64,000 nucleotides of DNA from Neostapfia colusana. Taxonomy: Eukaryota > Streptophyta > Magnoliopsida > Poales > Poaceae. The notes beneath the pieces are model-generated. The model searched no databases and had not been told where the DNA came from. It saw only the letters and a program-made list of their open reading frames with translations. A program made the position numbers and the translations under genes. The DNA is taken from the NCBI GenBank assembly GCA_030760725.1, contig JASWHV010000013.1:39218699-39282698 (forward strand), given 5' to 3'. This document shows positions 33,632 through 45,285 of the stretch, piece after piece (position 1 is the first letter of the stretch; every line of letters begins with the position of its first letter).

Positions 33632-36600
33632 TGACACGACCCCAACGGTCTTCTCGAGCCAGGATCACACTAAGGGGTGCTGCGTTGCACAGCACCGGAT
33701 AACACACGTCAAAGGTACAAAGCGGAAGCGAAATTTTATTACATAAACGAGTTTATGAACATGTTTACATCAAAATAGGTCCAGTCTACACTCACGGGCG
33801 TAGACTACGCATCAAGTCCACGTTCAGCCCTTGAACGTGTCCTTGCTAGCACACACGCACACTAACTCTGCGGCGTGCACGACTCCCACTCGACGGGGTT
33901 CTCCTCCTGGGGTTCCGTCTCCTCTTCGGGAGTCCCTTCCTCATAGAACCCTGCAAAAGCTTCAAACACAAGGAGTGAGCACGAAGGCTCAGCAAGTCTG
34001 ACCTGTCTCACCTAAGCATGGAACTTCTACATGAGGGGTGATGGGTACAGGAGGTAAAACCATTTGCAAAGGACTCGCCTAATTATTGGGACCTTACTTT
34101 CAAATTTTAGCAGCAGATTGTGGGAAACCTTACGCTAAAGTACATGAGAGAGCCGCAATCAAACAAGAAACACATTTCTCTTATGTACTTTGCCCAAAGT
34201 TGAAAAGAACTTTAGTTAGATCTAAACTACAACAAATCATTAGCAATCAAGTCCATCTTTCAATCAGCAACATTTTAACATACAACTAGTCTGTTCTTTC
34301 TACGTCACGGTACAGTGAACAAGTGGTACTCACTGACCGCGAGGGACGGTGATTATAATCGATTTACACCTGCAGGGTTACCCGAACAACCTGTCACGTA
34401 CGCCCATACTCGATGTTGCCTGCAACAACCATCACGGACGCCGTACGCAACTACCTTTCACCCGTTAACCAAATGTTGAACCGGTCCAATCGTCCCGAGC
34501 AAGAGGTCTCTGCACGCGCATCTCAGTGCCGCCAGCCGATTCACACCTCGAGCTCTCAACCTACCCTCTGAACGACCAGCTATGCCTCAACACCCAGCTA
34601 CCCGATTTACATCGGTTTCCCGGTTCCCATATAGCCTGTAGGTCTTCGGTACTGTTCTAGCTTGTTCAACAGGCCCGCACACGGCTCGGTCCTCAATCGA
34701 CACAAGCGGAGCTACAGCACACAGGCCCCAAAGTATTGCTGCCCTTACGCTCCGCTCGGTCTCATCTTTCTTGCCATGTGTATCATGTGCTATCTCTACC
34801 CGAGTGATGTGCCTCTAGCCTATGCTCGCGAGTAGTCCCAACTACTCGACTTGTACCGAATCCTACTCTATTTTAGCAATGCAGTGGCTAACGAGGTTTT
34901 CAATCCTAATCCCGACCCATGGTTTTCTTGGCTATGCATTTGGGTTTCCAAACAAGACTCTAATGCAAAGAATAATAGTAATCAAAGATGTGCTCAAAAC
35001 AATAAACATTTATAAAAAGGTTAATGCAAACCGGAGCTTGCCTTGCTGCTATTGGTCGTAGGCTAGCTGCTCCTCCGGAGTAACGAAGTCTAGGACTTCG
35101 GGTTCCTCCTCGACCTTAGCGACTACATGATAGAAGCAATACATGTATTAATTTAAATGCAGTTGTATTAACTTTAAACTTGTGAAATCTATAACTCTTA
35201 CTAGACAAGACCAATGACTGTGAAATTTTTACTGTGGCTTGGTTACAACCTAAACAGAGACTTGGTCAAGTTTTAGTTGCAGCAAAGCTCATTTGAGCCC
35301 TCCACAATTAATCATGTACTTGACCTTAATTGAAGGCTTTTAGGGTGTTCTAAGAATTTTCATGAAACAAACTATGACTTTCTGAAAACTAGATTTTCAG
35401 AGGGTTCTAGTGGAGTTGGTCTCACTTAATTTGAAGGTTCCTAACTAAAGATATGAGCTAAACAATTTCAGAAAAATTCTGAAAATGTTTCTGAACATTT
35501 TCTATTTTCTCTGGAACAGTTTCACTAATCACACCATTAGGTGGACCAAATAAGCTCAAATGGGTCTGAAATTTTTATGGTAGTTCAGGGATATTTTGGT
35601 GAACATCCCAGAAAAATTTCAGGATTTTCCTCCAAAGGATTCTCCAGTTAAAATTCCAAACATTTTAAATTTTGAGGAATTAATTCTGGAGAAATAAGGA
35701 TTTTCATGAGGTGAAACTTAATTTGCTGGAAAGTGCTCAGAGAGCTGAATCCAACAAAGTTTGGTTCACTCGATTTGGAGCTTTCTAGCCAAAGTTATGA
35801 GGATTTGAAGTTTGGAAGAATTCTGGAAATCGGGGGAAAAGTTAAAACTCTCGGGGGCCCGCGGGGACACGTGTTGAGCGCGGAGGTGTCCGGCACACTG
35901 AGGCCCACAGGGTTTTTGCATGCCAGCACACCAGATCCTGGCCGCAGCCCGATCCCGATTTAAAATATCTCCCGCTGACAGCTGGGGTCCAGCCCTTCGT
36001 CAACCTCCCGCTGCCCGCGTTCTGCCGCCGGAGAGCTCGCCGCCGGCTTCTGTAAAGCTCTAAAGTTCACGATTCTGGCCGCCCCTGCCTACTTCCACTC
36101 AGGGAACAGGATTCCGGGGTCAGCTCGTCATGACAACGGCCGCCACCTGGTCGGCGACGAGCCGCAGCCTCGGGAGAACTTCGGTCGCGTTGCCCGTCCT
36201 CCCTAGCACCTAACCCGATCGAGCTAAGGGTCGTCGAGCATCAGTGGACCATAGGAAAGGTCGACATGAGCTCTACGGAGCTCGGGAAGGGCTGTGTTGG
36301 GCTGTCACCGTGCGACCTAGGCCAGAAATCAGGATTTCTACTAAAACTCGAAGAACAGCGGTCTCCCTCCACGGTTCTTCGTGATTCCTGCTCCTATGGA
36401 CCCGCACGGGCTACTAGAAGCGATCCTCTCCATGAGAGGGTGAGTGATGCAGTGTGGCTTACAAATTTCTCGGATCGGTGCAGACCTCACTTTTGCACAC
36501 CGTTGCGAAAACATGAAATTCCGGCTTGAGCAGTGCTTGTCACGCCGCCGGAGCTTGCGGGAAAGAAAGAGGGGTTGATGACGAACCTCTTTGCTGTTCA

Positions 36601-37653
36601 CAGCTCCGTGAATGGTGGGCTGTGGTAGCCGGAAGGACGGTTCCTGCAGCGGCGGCTCGAGCTGAACCGGCAGAGACAAGATCGCCGCGGTGGAGCTCGG
36701 GGAAGACCGCGCAGGGTCTGGAACCGATGTGAAGGTGTCGAAGATGGCTTGGCGCACCCGGTGCTGGTCTCAGATCGCCGAGAGGGTCACTGGATTGGCC
36801 GGGCGATGAGGAACCGGACGTTCACTCGGGCGGCGAGGTGCTTCGGCTTTTTGGGTGGAAGTGCGACGAGGCAGCGGTGGAAGGCGCCGGTGACCATTCG
36901 GGCGGGTAGATAAAGACCCAGAGAGTCGGTTCCGCGGCTGAGATCGGCAAGCAGCTGGTGGCTTTGCCGTTTCTTCGCCGTGGCGGCAGCTGCAGCGCGC
37001 GCGGTTACCCGAGCTGAGCTCTCAGTCGGTTTCTTTTGCTTCAGTGGCTGACATGTGGGTCCCACCCGGGGTTTTAACCTCTGAAATTCACTCCTAATCA
37101 CTGTTGTAAACAGTGAGCCCCAAAATACCCGAAGTGAGCCATTTGAATTGATTAGAATTCAAATTGGGTTTGGTTTGAATGAATTTCAGCACAAGTTCAG
37201 TTTGAAATTCAAATGAAGTTTGAATTTGCCCCACTTAGCTCATGTCAAGATCAACTCCAAATGGTGTGAAAATTGGTGTGTGAGCTCACAAAAATGTGCT
37301 GAATAAGAATATGCCTCCTACTTTTAAATTCATGGGATAAAAACAGTTTGAATTTGCATATGGTTTCAAACTGCCCTCTTTCTAACTATACCCAAAATGA
37401 CCTCAAAAAGGTTTTGAATTTGGGTGAAACTTGGCATGGACATCCTTAGCAATGTGTAGGAGTTTTCATATGTCCAGCCCCTCTATATCACATGTGGGAA
37501 ATACCACTTTTGCAATATGTGAGTTTGTTTTCTAATGAGCATGTTGATGGTGGTTACTTGCTCTTCATTTGTGTTCATCAACTTTCCTCAAATGAGGTGT
37601 GTGTGTATGGTGATGAACACTTCCAATATGTGTCAAAAACTGAGGCCCTTACA
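33632..37653 (-). repeat. Element A: 3' LTR (left-hand copy)
   Basis: The LTR runs TGACACGACC (33632) to GGCCCTTACA (37653), 4022 bp, complete. It inserts in the C 3' LTR after TGGGG (33627-33631). It holds the U5 elements ACCGCGAGGGACGGT (34336-34350), GATTATAATC (34351-34360), CCTGCAGG (34369-34376) and the hairpin TGAGC-6-GCTCA (33976-33991; 344 bp from the LTR 3' end). A perfect 7-bp hairpin CACTGTT-GTA-AACAGTG lies at 37099-37115. It differs from the right-hand copy by visible base changes and small deletions near 36025 and 37130, so A is not recent. ORFs inside are not coding. Confidence 0.93.
34336..34376 (-). promoter_or_regulatory. Triple-dyad module in U5 of the A LTR
   Basis: ACCG-7-CGGT (34336-34350), GATTATAATC (34351-34360) and CCTGCAGG (34369-34376) occur in the same order, read in sense, as the family-C dyads (CTGCAG-centred, then a second palindrome, then a CCG/CGG stem). 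Copies: 45994-46020 and 57375-57401 in B, and part in F (1314-1338). Confidence 0.65.
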
Positions 37654-37671
37654 TTTCCTCCCCCCTTAAAA
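37654..37671 (-). other. Polypurine tract of element A
   Basis: On the minus strand TTTTAAGGGGGGAGGAAA lies directly before the 3' LTR start (TGTAAGGGCC). The matching tract of B is at 49313-49330. Confidence 0.85.
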
Positions 37672-37723
37672 GAATCTCGTCCCGAGATTATAAGGTGAAA
37701 ATGAGAGAGGGGACGGTGGAAAA

Positions 37724-40700
37724 TTACCGGACATGCGACGTGAAAAAGTCGGGGTAGTTAGCGCGAAGAAATCCTTCGCTCTCCCATGTTGCCTCGTCCA
37801 TGGAGTGATTACTCCATAGAACCTTGTAGAACCACAACGTACGGTTGCGTGTCGTTCGGGCCTTTTCATCAATAATCTGCACCGGTTCCTCCCGATAGAT
37901 GAGATCCGGTTGCAGTTCTTCAATGTCTTCCAGCTGAACGGTAGTTGATAGCTTGAGACACTTCCTCAGCTGGGAAATGTGAAAGACGTCGTGCACACCG
38001 GAAAGTGCTTCTGGTAATTTCAGCCGGTATGCCACTGCTCCACATCTTTCGGTAACCTGGAATGGACCGATGAATCGGGGTGCCTACTTTCCTCTCACCC
38101 CAAATTTGTTTACGCCCATCATTGGAGACACACGTAAATATACATGATCTCCCACCTCGAATTGTAATGGGCATCTTCTCCGGTCCGCATACTGTTTTTG
38201 ACGGGATTGGGCGGCTTTTAGGTTCGCTTGAATCAGTCGAACCTTCTCTTCCGCGTTGTTGACGAGGTCAATCCCGAAGGTAACCCTTTCGCCATACTGA
38301 CACCAGTTCAATGGTGTGCGACATTTTCTCCCGTATAGCGCCTCATAAGGCGCCATCTTGATGCTGGCTTGGTACCCATTATTGTACGAGAACTCGGCTA
38401 ACGGCAAGTGATCATCCCAATTCTTGCCGTGGTCGATAGCGCAAGCTCGTAGCATGTCTTCTAGGATCTGATTTACCCGCTCGGTTTGCCCATCCGTCTG
38501 CGGGTGGTATGCTGAACTACGGATCAGCTTCGTCCCCAAGGCAGCGTGTAGCTGCTCCCAAAAACGGAACACAAATAAAGTGCCCCGATCCGATATGATG
38601 GTACGGGGTACGCCGTACAAGCATAGGATCCGTGAGATGTACAGCTCAGCGTACTTCTTGGCGTTGTAGTTTGTGTTGACCGGGATGAAATGGGCAACTT
38701 TGGTGAGCCGATCGATGATCACCCACACCGAATCTTGTTTCTGCAAGGTGGTGGGTAAACCGACGATGAAGTCCATGCTCACATCCTCCCATTTCCAGGC
38801 AGGAATGCCCAGTGGTTGCAGCAGTCCCGGTTTCTGCATATGGTCTGCCTTCACCCTTTGACATGTATCACACTCGGACACGTATTTTGCAGTCTCCCGT
38901 TTCATCCGTGTCCACCAAAACTTACTTCTGAGTTCTTGATACATTTTGTTGCTGCTGGGGTGAATAGAAAATTTTGACAAGTGAGCCTCATCAAAGATTT
39001 TCTTCCGTAATTCCGGGTTACAGGGTACGACGATCCGGTCCTTGAACCATTGGACGTCGTCTCCATCCTTCCGGAAACATTTCAACTCCCCACTGTCTAC
39101 ACGTCTCCGCAAATGCGACCTGCCCTTGTCATTCTTCTGGGCTGCCGCTATCTCTTCACGGCTGGTGGAGATCAAAGCTAGGTTGTAGAGAGCCCCGTGT
39201 GGAATCACATGTAGTGGTGGTTCGCTCTCTTCCAACGGTGTGACGGTTAGATTGTTGACGTGTGACTTGCGGCTCAGCGCATCTGCCACTACGTTTGCCT
39301 TGCCCGGATGATAATGGATCTCTATTTCGTAATCCTTTATCAGTTCTAACCATCTTCGTTGCCTCATTTTCAGCTCCTTCTGAGTGAATATGTACTTGAG
39401 GCTTTTGTGGTCGATATATAAATGTACGAGGTTACCGAGTAGGTAGTGGCTCCACATTTTTAGTGCAAGTACCACGGCAGCGAGCTCCAAGTCGTGGGTT
39501 GGATAATTCTGCTCATGGTTTCTAAGCTGCCGTGATCCATACGCGACCACTCTTCGGTCTTGCATCAGCACACATCCGAGCCCAATGCCGGATGCATCGC
39601 AGTACACATAAACGGTTTTGTTTTGTCTGGATGCGCCAAAACCGGTGCTGATGTCAGGTGCTTGACTAAAGCCTTGAATGCTGCTTCACATGCTGGACTC
39701 CAAACATATTTGGTAGCCTTCTTCAGCAGCTCTGTCATTGGCTTGGCAATCTTCGAGAAATTTGGAATGAACCTCCGATAATATCCCGTGATTCCGAGGA
39801 AACTCCGTACCTCATGAACAGTTCTCAGGGACTTCCAATTCAGCACTTGAGTGATCTTACTCGGGTCTACAGCGATACCCTCTGCTGAGATGATATGCCC
39901 GAGGAAAGGCACTTGCGATATCCAGAACTCGCATTTGCTGAATTTCGCGTATAGCTTGTGATCCCGCAGCCGTTGCAAGACTATACGCAGATGCTTCTTG
40001 TGATCTTCCTCCGACTTGGAATATACCAGGATGTCGTCGATGAAGACCACGACAAACTTGTCCAGCTCCGGCATGAATACCGAATTCATTAAGTACATGA
40101 AGTGAGCTGGAGCATTGGTGAGGCCGAAGGACATGACCAGGTACTCATAAAGTCCGTACCTTGTTGAGAAAGCTGTCTTTGGAATGTCCTCAGCCCTTAT
40201 CTTTATCTGATGGTACCCAGATCTTAAATCCATCTTGGAAAAGATCTTTGCTTCGACCAACTGATCAAACAACATGTCGATCCATGGCAACGGGTACTTG
40301 TTCTTGATGGTTACGGCATTTAATGGACGATAGTCCACGCAAAGCCGTAACGTCTCATCCTTCTTTTTGACAAATAATGCCGAACAGCCCCATGGCGAGG
40401 AGCTTGGCCTAATAAAACCCTTCTCCAGAAGGTCCGTGAGCTGAGTCTTCAGTTCAGCCAACTCCTTGGGCGCCATCTTGTACGGCCTTCGGGATATTGG
40501 CATGGTTCCCGGTGCAAGTTCAATCTTGAACTCCACCTCTCTATCGGGCGGCATCCCCGACATATCCTCCGGGAATACGTCAGGGAACTCTCGGACCACT
40601 GGAATGTCTTCCAATCTGATGGTTGTGGCTTGATAGACACTTGGAAGTTTTATTTCTGGACTGTCCAGAAATAATGAGTGAGACTCGTGCACTTCTGAGT

Positions 40701-40842
40701 TCAGGTGCACAACTCGGAGGACGGTGTCTAAAACAGCGCCGTGGCGGGTTAACCACGACATCCCTAAGATGACATCGACCTTTTGTCCCTCTAAAATTAT
40801 GAGAGATGTAGGGTAAACTCTACCCTCTAAGCACAATGGCGC
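37724..40842 (-). pseudogene. Element A: pol (RT, RNase H, integrase, chromodomain), broken
   Basis: Minus strand from 40842: protease tail, RT with LRLCVDYRPLN, MDLRSGYHQIKI and catalytic FIDD (about 40050), open to the RNase H start, where a 1-base deletion near 39611 (compared with B) shifts the frame. The next open stretch, 39607-38084, has the RNase H remainder (DLELAAVVLALKMW, ADALSRK), integrase zinc region (HPSSNKMYQ...CDTC), core with MDF, SDRG and TERVN, then a stop at 38084-38086 in the C-terminal domain. The tail 38035-37724 has the chromodomain. Compared with B, nothing large is missing; the damage is point lesions only. Confidence 0.92.
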
Positions 40843-42286
40843 TTATGGGACCATCATGCTTGCTGAAATTTTCCCACCCGGTGAACAGATCACATAAGGA
40901 CTATCGGTGGGTAGTATTTGCAAGCTATGTTTATCAATGAAAGCTTGGCTAATGAAGCTATGCGTGGCGCCTGAATCAAATAGTACTATGGCGGGATGCT
41001 GGTGGAGTTGGAACATACCCGCAAAGATTGGCTCGCCCTCCGGCACATCCTCTATAGCAAGCTGGTGGATGGTGCCGGGCCTAGGGTTTGCCCGCCGCGC
41101 ATTAGTAGGGTTCCGGGGTTGATTCCTCCCCGGAAACTGTGGTGCCACTCCGCCGCCTTGCCTCTCCGGGCAACTGCTCGCGAAGTGTCCTGGACGACCA
41201 CACTTGTAACATGTGGCCGCTGTTGGTGTAGTGCTCGGGGGACGAAAGCCCGGCATGCGCTGCTGAGGTGCATACGCACGCGGCATTGCCCGCTGCTGCT
41301 GTTGTTGCGGAGGTGGTACTGGCAGTGCCGGCCTGAATGACGGTGAAGAGTACGGTCGACTGCGGAACGGCATCGACCGCTGTGGTGGTTGCCAGCGTGG
41401 ACCTGATGGTGGGCGATTCACCATCCGAAACTTCTGAGAAGGACCGCCTCCTTCTCCGATGCTCTGCGGCGCGCTTCGCTTTCGCTCTGCCGCCGCCAAC
41501 TCCTTGCCGGAGTCCTCCTGAACAATCGCAGCATCAATGATGTCATTGAGGCTGCCACGATTGAACATCGCCAACTTGTCCTTCAGGAGCGGGTTAAGCC
41601 CCTGGTAAAAATGGTCCCGCCGCTTCTCGTCGGTATCGGCATGATACGACGCATAAAGCGCGAGATCGTTGAACGCCCTGGAGTATTCCAGCGCGTTCCG
41701 GCTCCCTTGCTGCAGGTGCAGGAACTCCTGCGTCTTCCTCTTCATCAGACCTGGCGGTATGTGATAGGCCCTGAAGGCGGTCCGGAACTCCGTCCAGGTC
41801 ATCACTCGGTCGGTGGGCTGTGAAGCACAGAAGTTGGCCCACCACGCGCTCGCGGATCCTTGGAGCTGCTGGACCGCGAACTGAGTCTTGCGCTTTGCTT
41901 ATCTGGAGCAGCCCGAACATCATCTCTATGGCGCGGAACCAGTTGTCCGCGTCAAGTGGTTCATCCACCCTTGAGAATACCGGGGGATGAGTCGCCAGGA
42001 AGTCGGAGTAGGAGCTCTGTTGATGCTCCTCACGATCTTGACGTCTCTCTGGGCGAGACGTATTGGCGATAAGCGTTTGCAGCAACTCCGTGTGCTGCTG
42101 ATGTGAACCCGCCATTGCCGCGACGATGTCGGCCAATGTAACCGTTGGCAGTGGCGGTGGCGGTGTTTGCTGTTGCTGTTGCTGCTGTTGCTACTGCTGT
42201 CCTGAGGAGTCCTCGGGAGGCTGTTGGGAGGTCTCTCCCCCTTGGCTAGTACCCCCAACATCATGGTTGGCACGAGTACGCGTCAT
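40843..42286 (-). pseudogene. Element A: gag and protease start, broken
   Basis: Gag begins at ATG 42286 (MTRTRAN, as in B). Lesions against B: TAG in the polyglutamine run (42191-42193, codon 32), a 2-base deletion near 41897 that ends the first gag half, and a TAA at 40843-40845 just after protease. Between them are the capsid-type domain, a Pro/Arg-rich region, the zinc knuckle CYKCGRPGHFASSC (near 41190-41215) and the protease motif VLFDSGATHSF (near 40985). Order and spacing match B throughout. Confidence 0.9.
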
Positions 42287-42553
42287 TCTGAAATTCAAAA
42301 CAGCAGCGATTAGCACATGTCTTACTTAAAATTCCATATGTAATAGTAGGTATTGAAGTGACACATGAATAATTTGCACAACATTCACATATATTGATAA
42401 AGAATAAACTTTATACAAGATACATTATTCTCGGGTCTCCGAGAAGTTGTGCTCATGTCGTCACTACCTATACATACGCTACTGTCTACACGACATGCCA
42501 CCGATTACAAAAGTTGGATTACATTACTCTAGCTGCCCTACATGGCAACTGTA

Positions 42554-43503
42554 ACCCCCTACTCGGAGTAGAACTCGACCTCCTGCGCCGTCGTCCTCCT
42601 CCGGTACCTCTGCTGGTGGCTCTGGATCTACCACCTCTTCTCCAATCCCGGGTTCTCCCATTGCTGGAAGACCCAAGACCACCGGTATGCCCAATACCGG
42701 AGGCACGAGGTCCTGCAAAGCATGCACCTCGTCCATAGCCTGGTTGTAGTCCTCTTCCCAGCCTTGGCCTTCCTCAATAGCGTCGTCTCGCTCTTGAGCA
42801 AGGTCCTCGTTCTGCTGGGTCAGATTCTGTACCAGTTCTTGCAACGCCGCGATGTCAACACGGCTCTTCTTATTTGCCTTCTTCAGACGATGCAACTGAT
42901 TGTGTTGTTCATTCAGTCGCTTGATCGTCGGAAGGAGCACATTGCGGAGTGCGCTGTGAGCACTCTCGAAATGATCTCCACGGCTTGTGCTCTCCTTGAG
43001 CCTTGCGGCGAGATGCTCCGTATGAACAGCTTGGCTGTCCATCACTGCGTTTCCCGCCCTCATCTGGAGGCTAAGGTTTGCCTCCGTGGGGTTGTACCTT
43101 GAGCAACCCGGATCTGTTGCCTCCCTGTACCTCTCTTCCCACACATGCTGAGCCCGTCCCTCCACCGGAACGAGCGCGTATGGAGTGCCCTCCATAGCCT
43201 GCACGTGTAGTTGGCAGAAACGTGACATGGTGTCACGGGCTGCCACTTGCCACATCCCTTCCGGTTGTCTTCCTCTCACCGTGACGGTGAACGGCACCCA
43301 ACCGGGTGGCATAGGTCCTGCAGGGACCTCGACATGGATTGTCCACGTCTTGTTCCCCTCTTCGCTTTCTTCCTTGGCAAAGTACTGCAGAATCTGGTTG
43401 TACTCGAAATATTGGAGCATTTGCCACAATGCTTCCGGGTAGCCGCTATGGTGAGAACAGTGGGACACCACCCACCCGTTCTCCAACTGCTTATCTCTGT
43501 CAT
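42554..43503 (-). pseudogene. Element A: upstream ORF (frameshifted copy of the B upstream ORF)
   Basis: Homologous to 54211-55155 of B. The ATG at 43503 is followed within about four codons by a 1-base deletion relative to B, after which the frame is open for over 300 codons: WTIHVEVPAGP, MWQVAARDTMSRFCQLH, a long coiled coil (KKSRVDIAALQELVQNLTQQ and following) and an acidic PPAEVPEEDD tail. A second indel near 42580 changes the last residues. At the position where B has TGA, A keeps CGA (Arg). No known domain is recognised. Confidence 0.8.
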
Positions 43504-44982
43504 CTGTAAAAATATATTTGAGAAATGTCAAATATTTATTTAAACAGTAAACCACTGAGTTATAACATAAGACATGTCATTGAACCCATAAAACATGGAA
43601 ACACAGTTCAAATTTTAAACAAATTTGACTGCTGATCTGCTGTTCCCATGACAGCCCTGACCAGTTTCCATATCAACCTGATTTAGGCCATGCTAAAGGC
43701 AAAACCAGTTCTGGGCTTAACATCAAAGTTAAAGCTAACTTCAATAGATTTCCAGAAAGTATTTGCTTGGCCTAAGATCTGTCCTGGTTCAAAAGTTATG
43801 AGATGTCAAAGTTAACAGAATTTCTGGAGAAAATTGGACAGCACCTCCCTGCTTTAGGTACTGAGTAGATCCAAGAATTCCAGTTAATTCTGTTGCTAAT
43901 CTGACAAAACTTTCTGTTACAAAGTTGTAACCCATCTCATAAGATTTCCAGAACTACTTCATTTTCTATTTTTGGATTTTTATGCAGGAAGTTATACTCA
44001 ATTTACAGAGAGCTTACAGAGAGTCTTACTCTGTCCTGTTTTCTGGACAGTTTCAACTCTACTGCATTTTTTGATTGGTTAAGGGATGAAACACCTCTGG
44101 ACCACAACAGAAAAGTTGTAAAGCTTTTCCAAAGATTTCCAGAAATGTATCATATGACCCAAACCTCGAAAGAACTCAACTTCTAACATCTGATTAACTT
44201 CAGCCTGGATTCAGCTGAACACAGAGTGCTCTGTCCTTAACAACCTATAAGTTGAAAACTTGTTAACTTTGAATATCCTGTTCAAGGGAAGGAGTTACAT
44301 CAGGTTTTACTACTTTGGATCAAAACCTTCAAGTTTTAAATGAAGTTGTTCATTTAATGGGGTGTGATGTCGATGCGTCACCAGATTATGTCGGTACTAC
44401 GTCCTCACAAAGAAAAACCTATACCGGTCTTAGCCGGCTTCGTTAATTCAGTGGCACTAAACGTCACTCGCACACGGATGCTACACGTCTACCGTTTCGT
44501 GGTTAGACTTCCTGCAGAAACTCAAACAATCGTCAGACTCAGCTGCACACCGAGCCCGGAATCCATACAGTTCGTACACCCGGCCGTCATCACTCGCCCG
44601 GATGTTCTCAAGCCAAACACGCCTTGAGTTACGTGTTCACGTTTCAGACTACGTGACGGGGTCTTCCAAGTTGCACCTCGCACGCCAGGGATAGACGTTG
44701 CTCGAATACCCCAAACGACATGAAGAGTCGTAGAGGATATCAAAGCGGGTCGGGTTATCTGCCACCTGTGGGGCTCCACCCTTCAGCTTGTGCGCACTGG
44801 TGGACAGCGCTTACGTGCACCCCCCAAGACATAAACGTCCTGAGATGCGCGATTTTCCGACATAGACAGATAGGTTAGTATGCCACTTTCTATATGCTAA
44901 TAACATCCTTATACGGGCTACTAACTCGTTCCTCACTGGATTTTTGAAAAAGATGACATTTGTAGTGCGTTAAACCTCAAGC
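43504..44982 (-). other. Element A: untranslated leader
   Basis: About 1.5 kb between the primer site and the upstream ORF, closely similar to 55156-56637 in B and without a convincing ORF. It ends, on the minus strand, in a T-rich tract and ACAG directly before the ATG. Confidence 0.75.
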
Positions 44983-44996
44983 GAGCTCTGATACCA
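44983..44996 (-). other. Primer binding site of element A
   Basis: The minus strand reads TGGTATCAGAGCTC, a tRNA-Met-type site, three bases from the LTR edge at 45000. Confidence 0.88.
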
Positions 44997-44999
44997 CGC

Positions 45000-45285
45000 T
45001 GACACGACCTCAACGGTCTTGTCGAGCCAGGATCACACTGAGGGGTGCTGCGTTGCACAGCACCGGATAACACACGTCGAAGGTACAAAGCGGAAGCAAA
45101 ATTTTATTACATAAACAAGTTTATGAACATGTTTACATCAAAATAGGTCCAGTCTACACTCAGGGGCGTAGACTACGCATCAAGTCCACGTTCAGCCCTT
45201 GAACGTGTCCTTGCTAGCACACACGCACACTAACTCTGCGGCGTGCACGACTTCCACTCGACGGGGTTCCCCTCCTGGGGTTCCG
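45000..45285 (-). repeat. Element A: 5' LTR, part next to the primer site
   Basis: It starts TGACACGACC at 45000 and follows the left-hand LTR of A to GGGGTTCCG (45285), where element B begins. The rest resumes at 60693. Confidence 0.92.

Noticed and set aside
36266..37101. ORFs of 87-138 codons in the A LTR, also at 63041-63876
   Set aside because: Same reason: LTR duplicates, opposite-strand overlaps, no domain, no codon signal that I can see.
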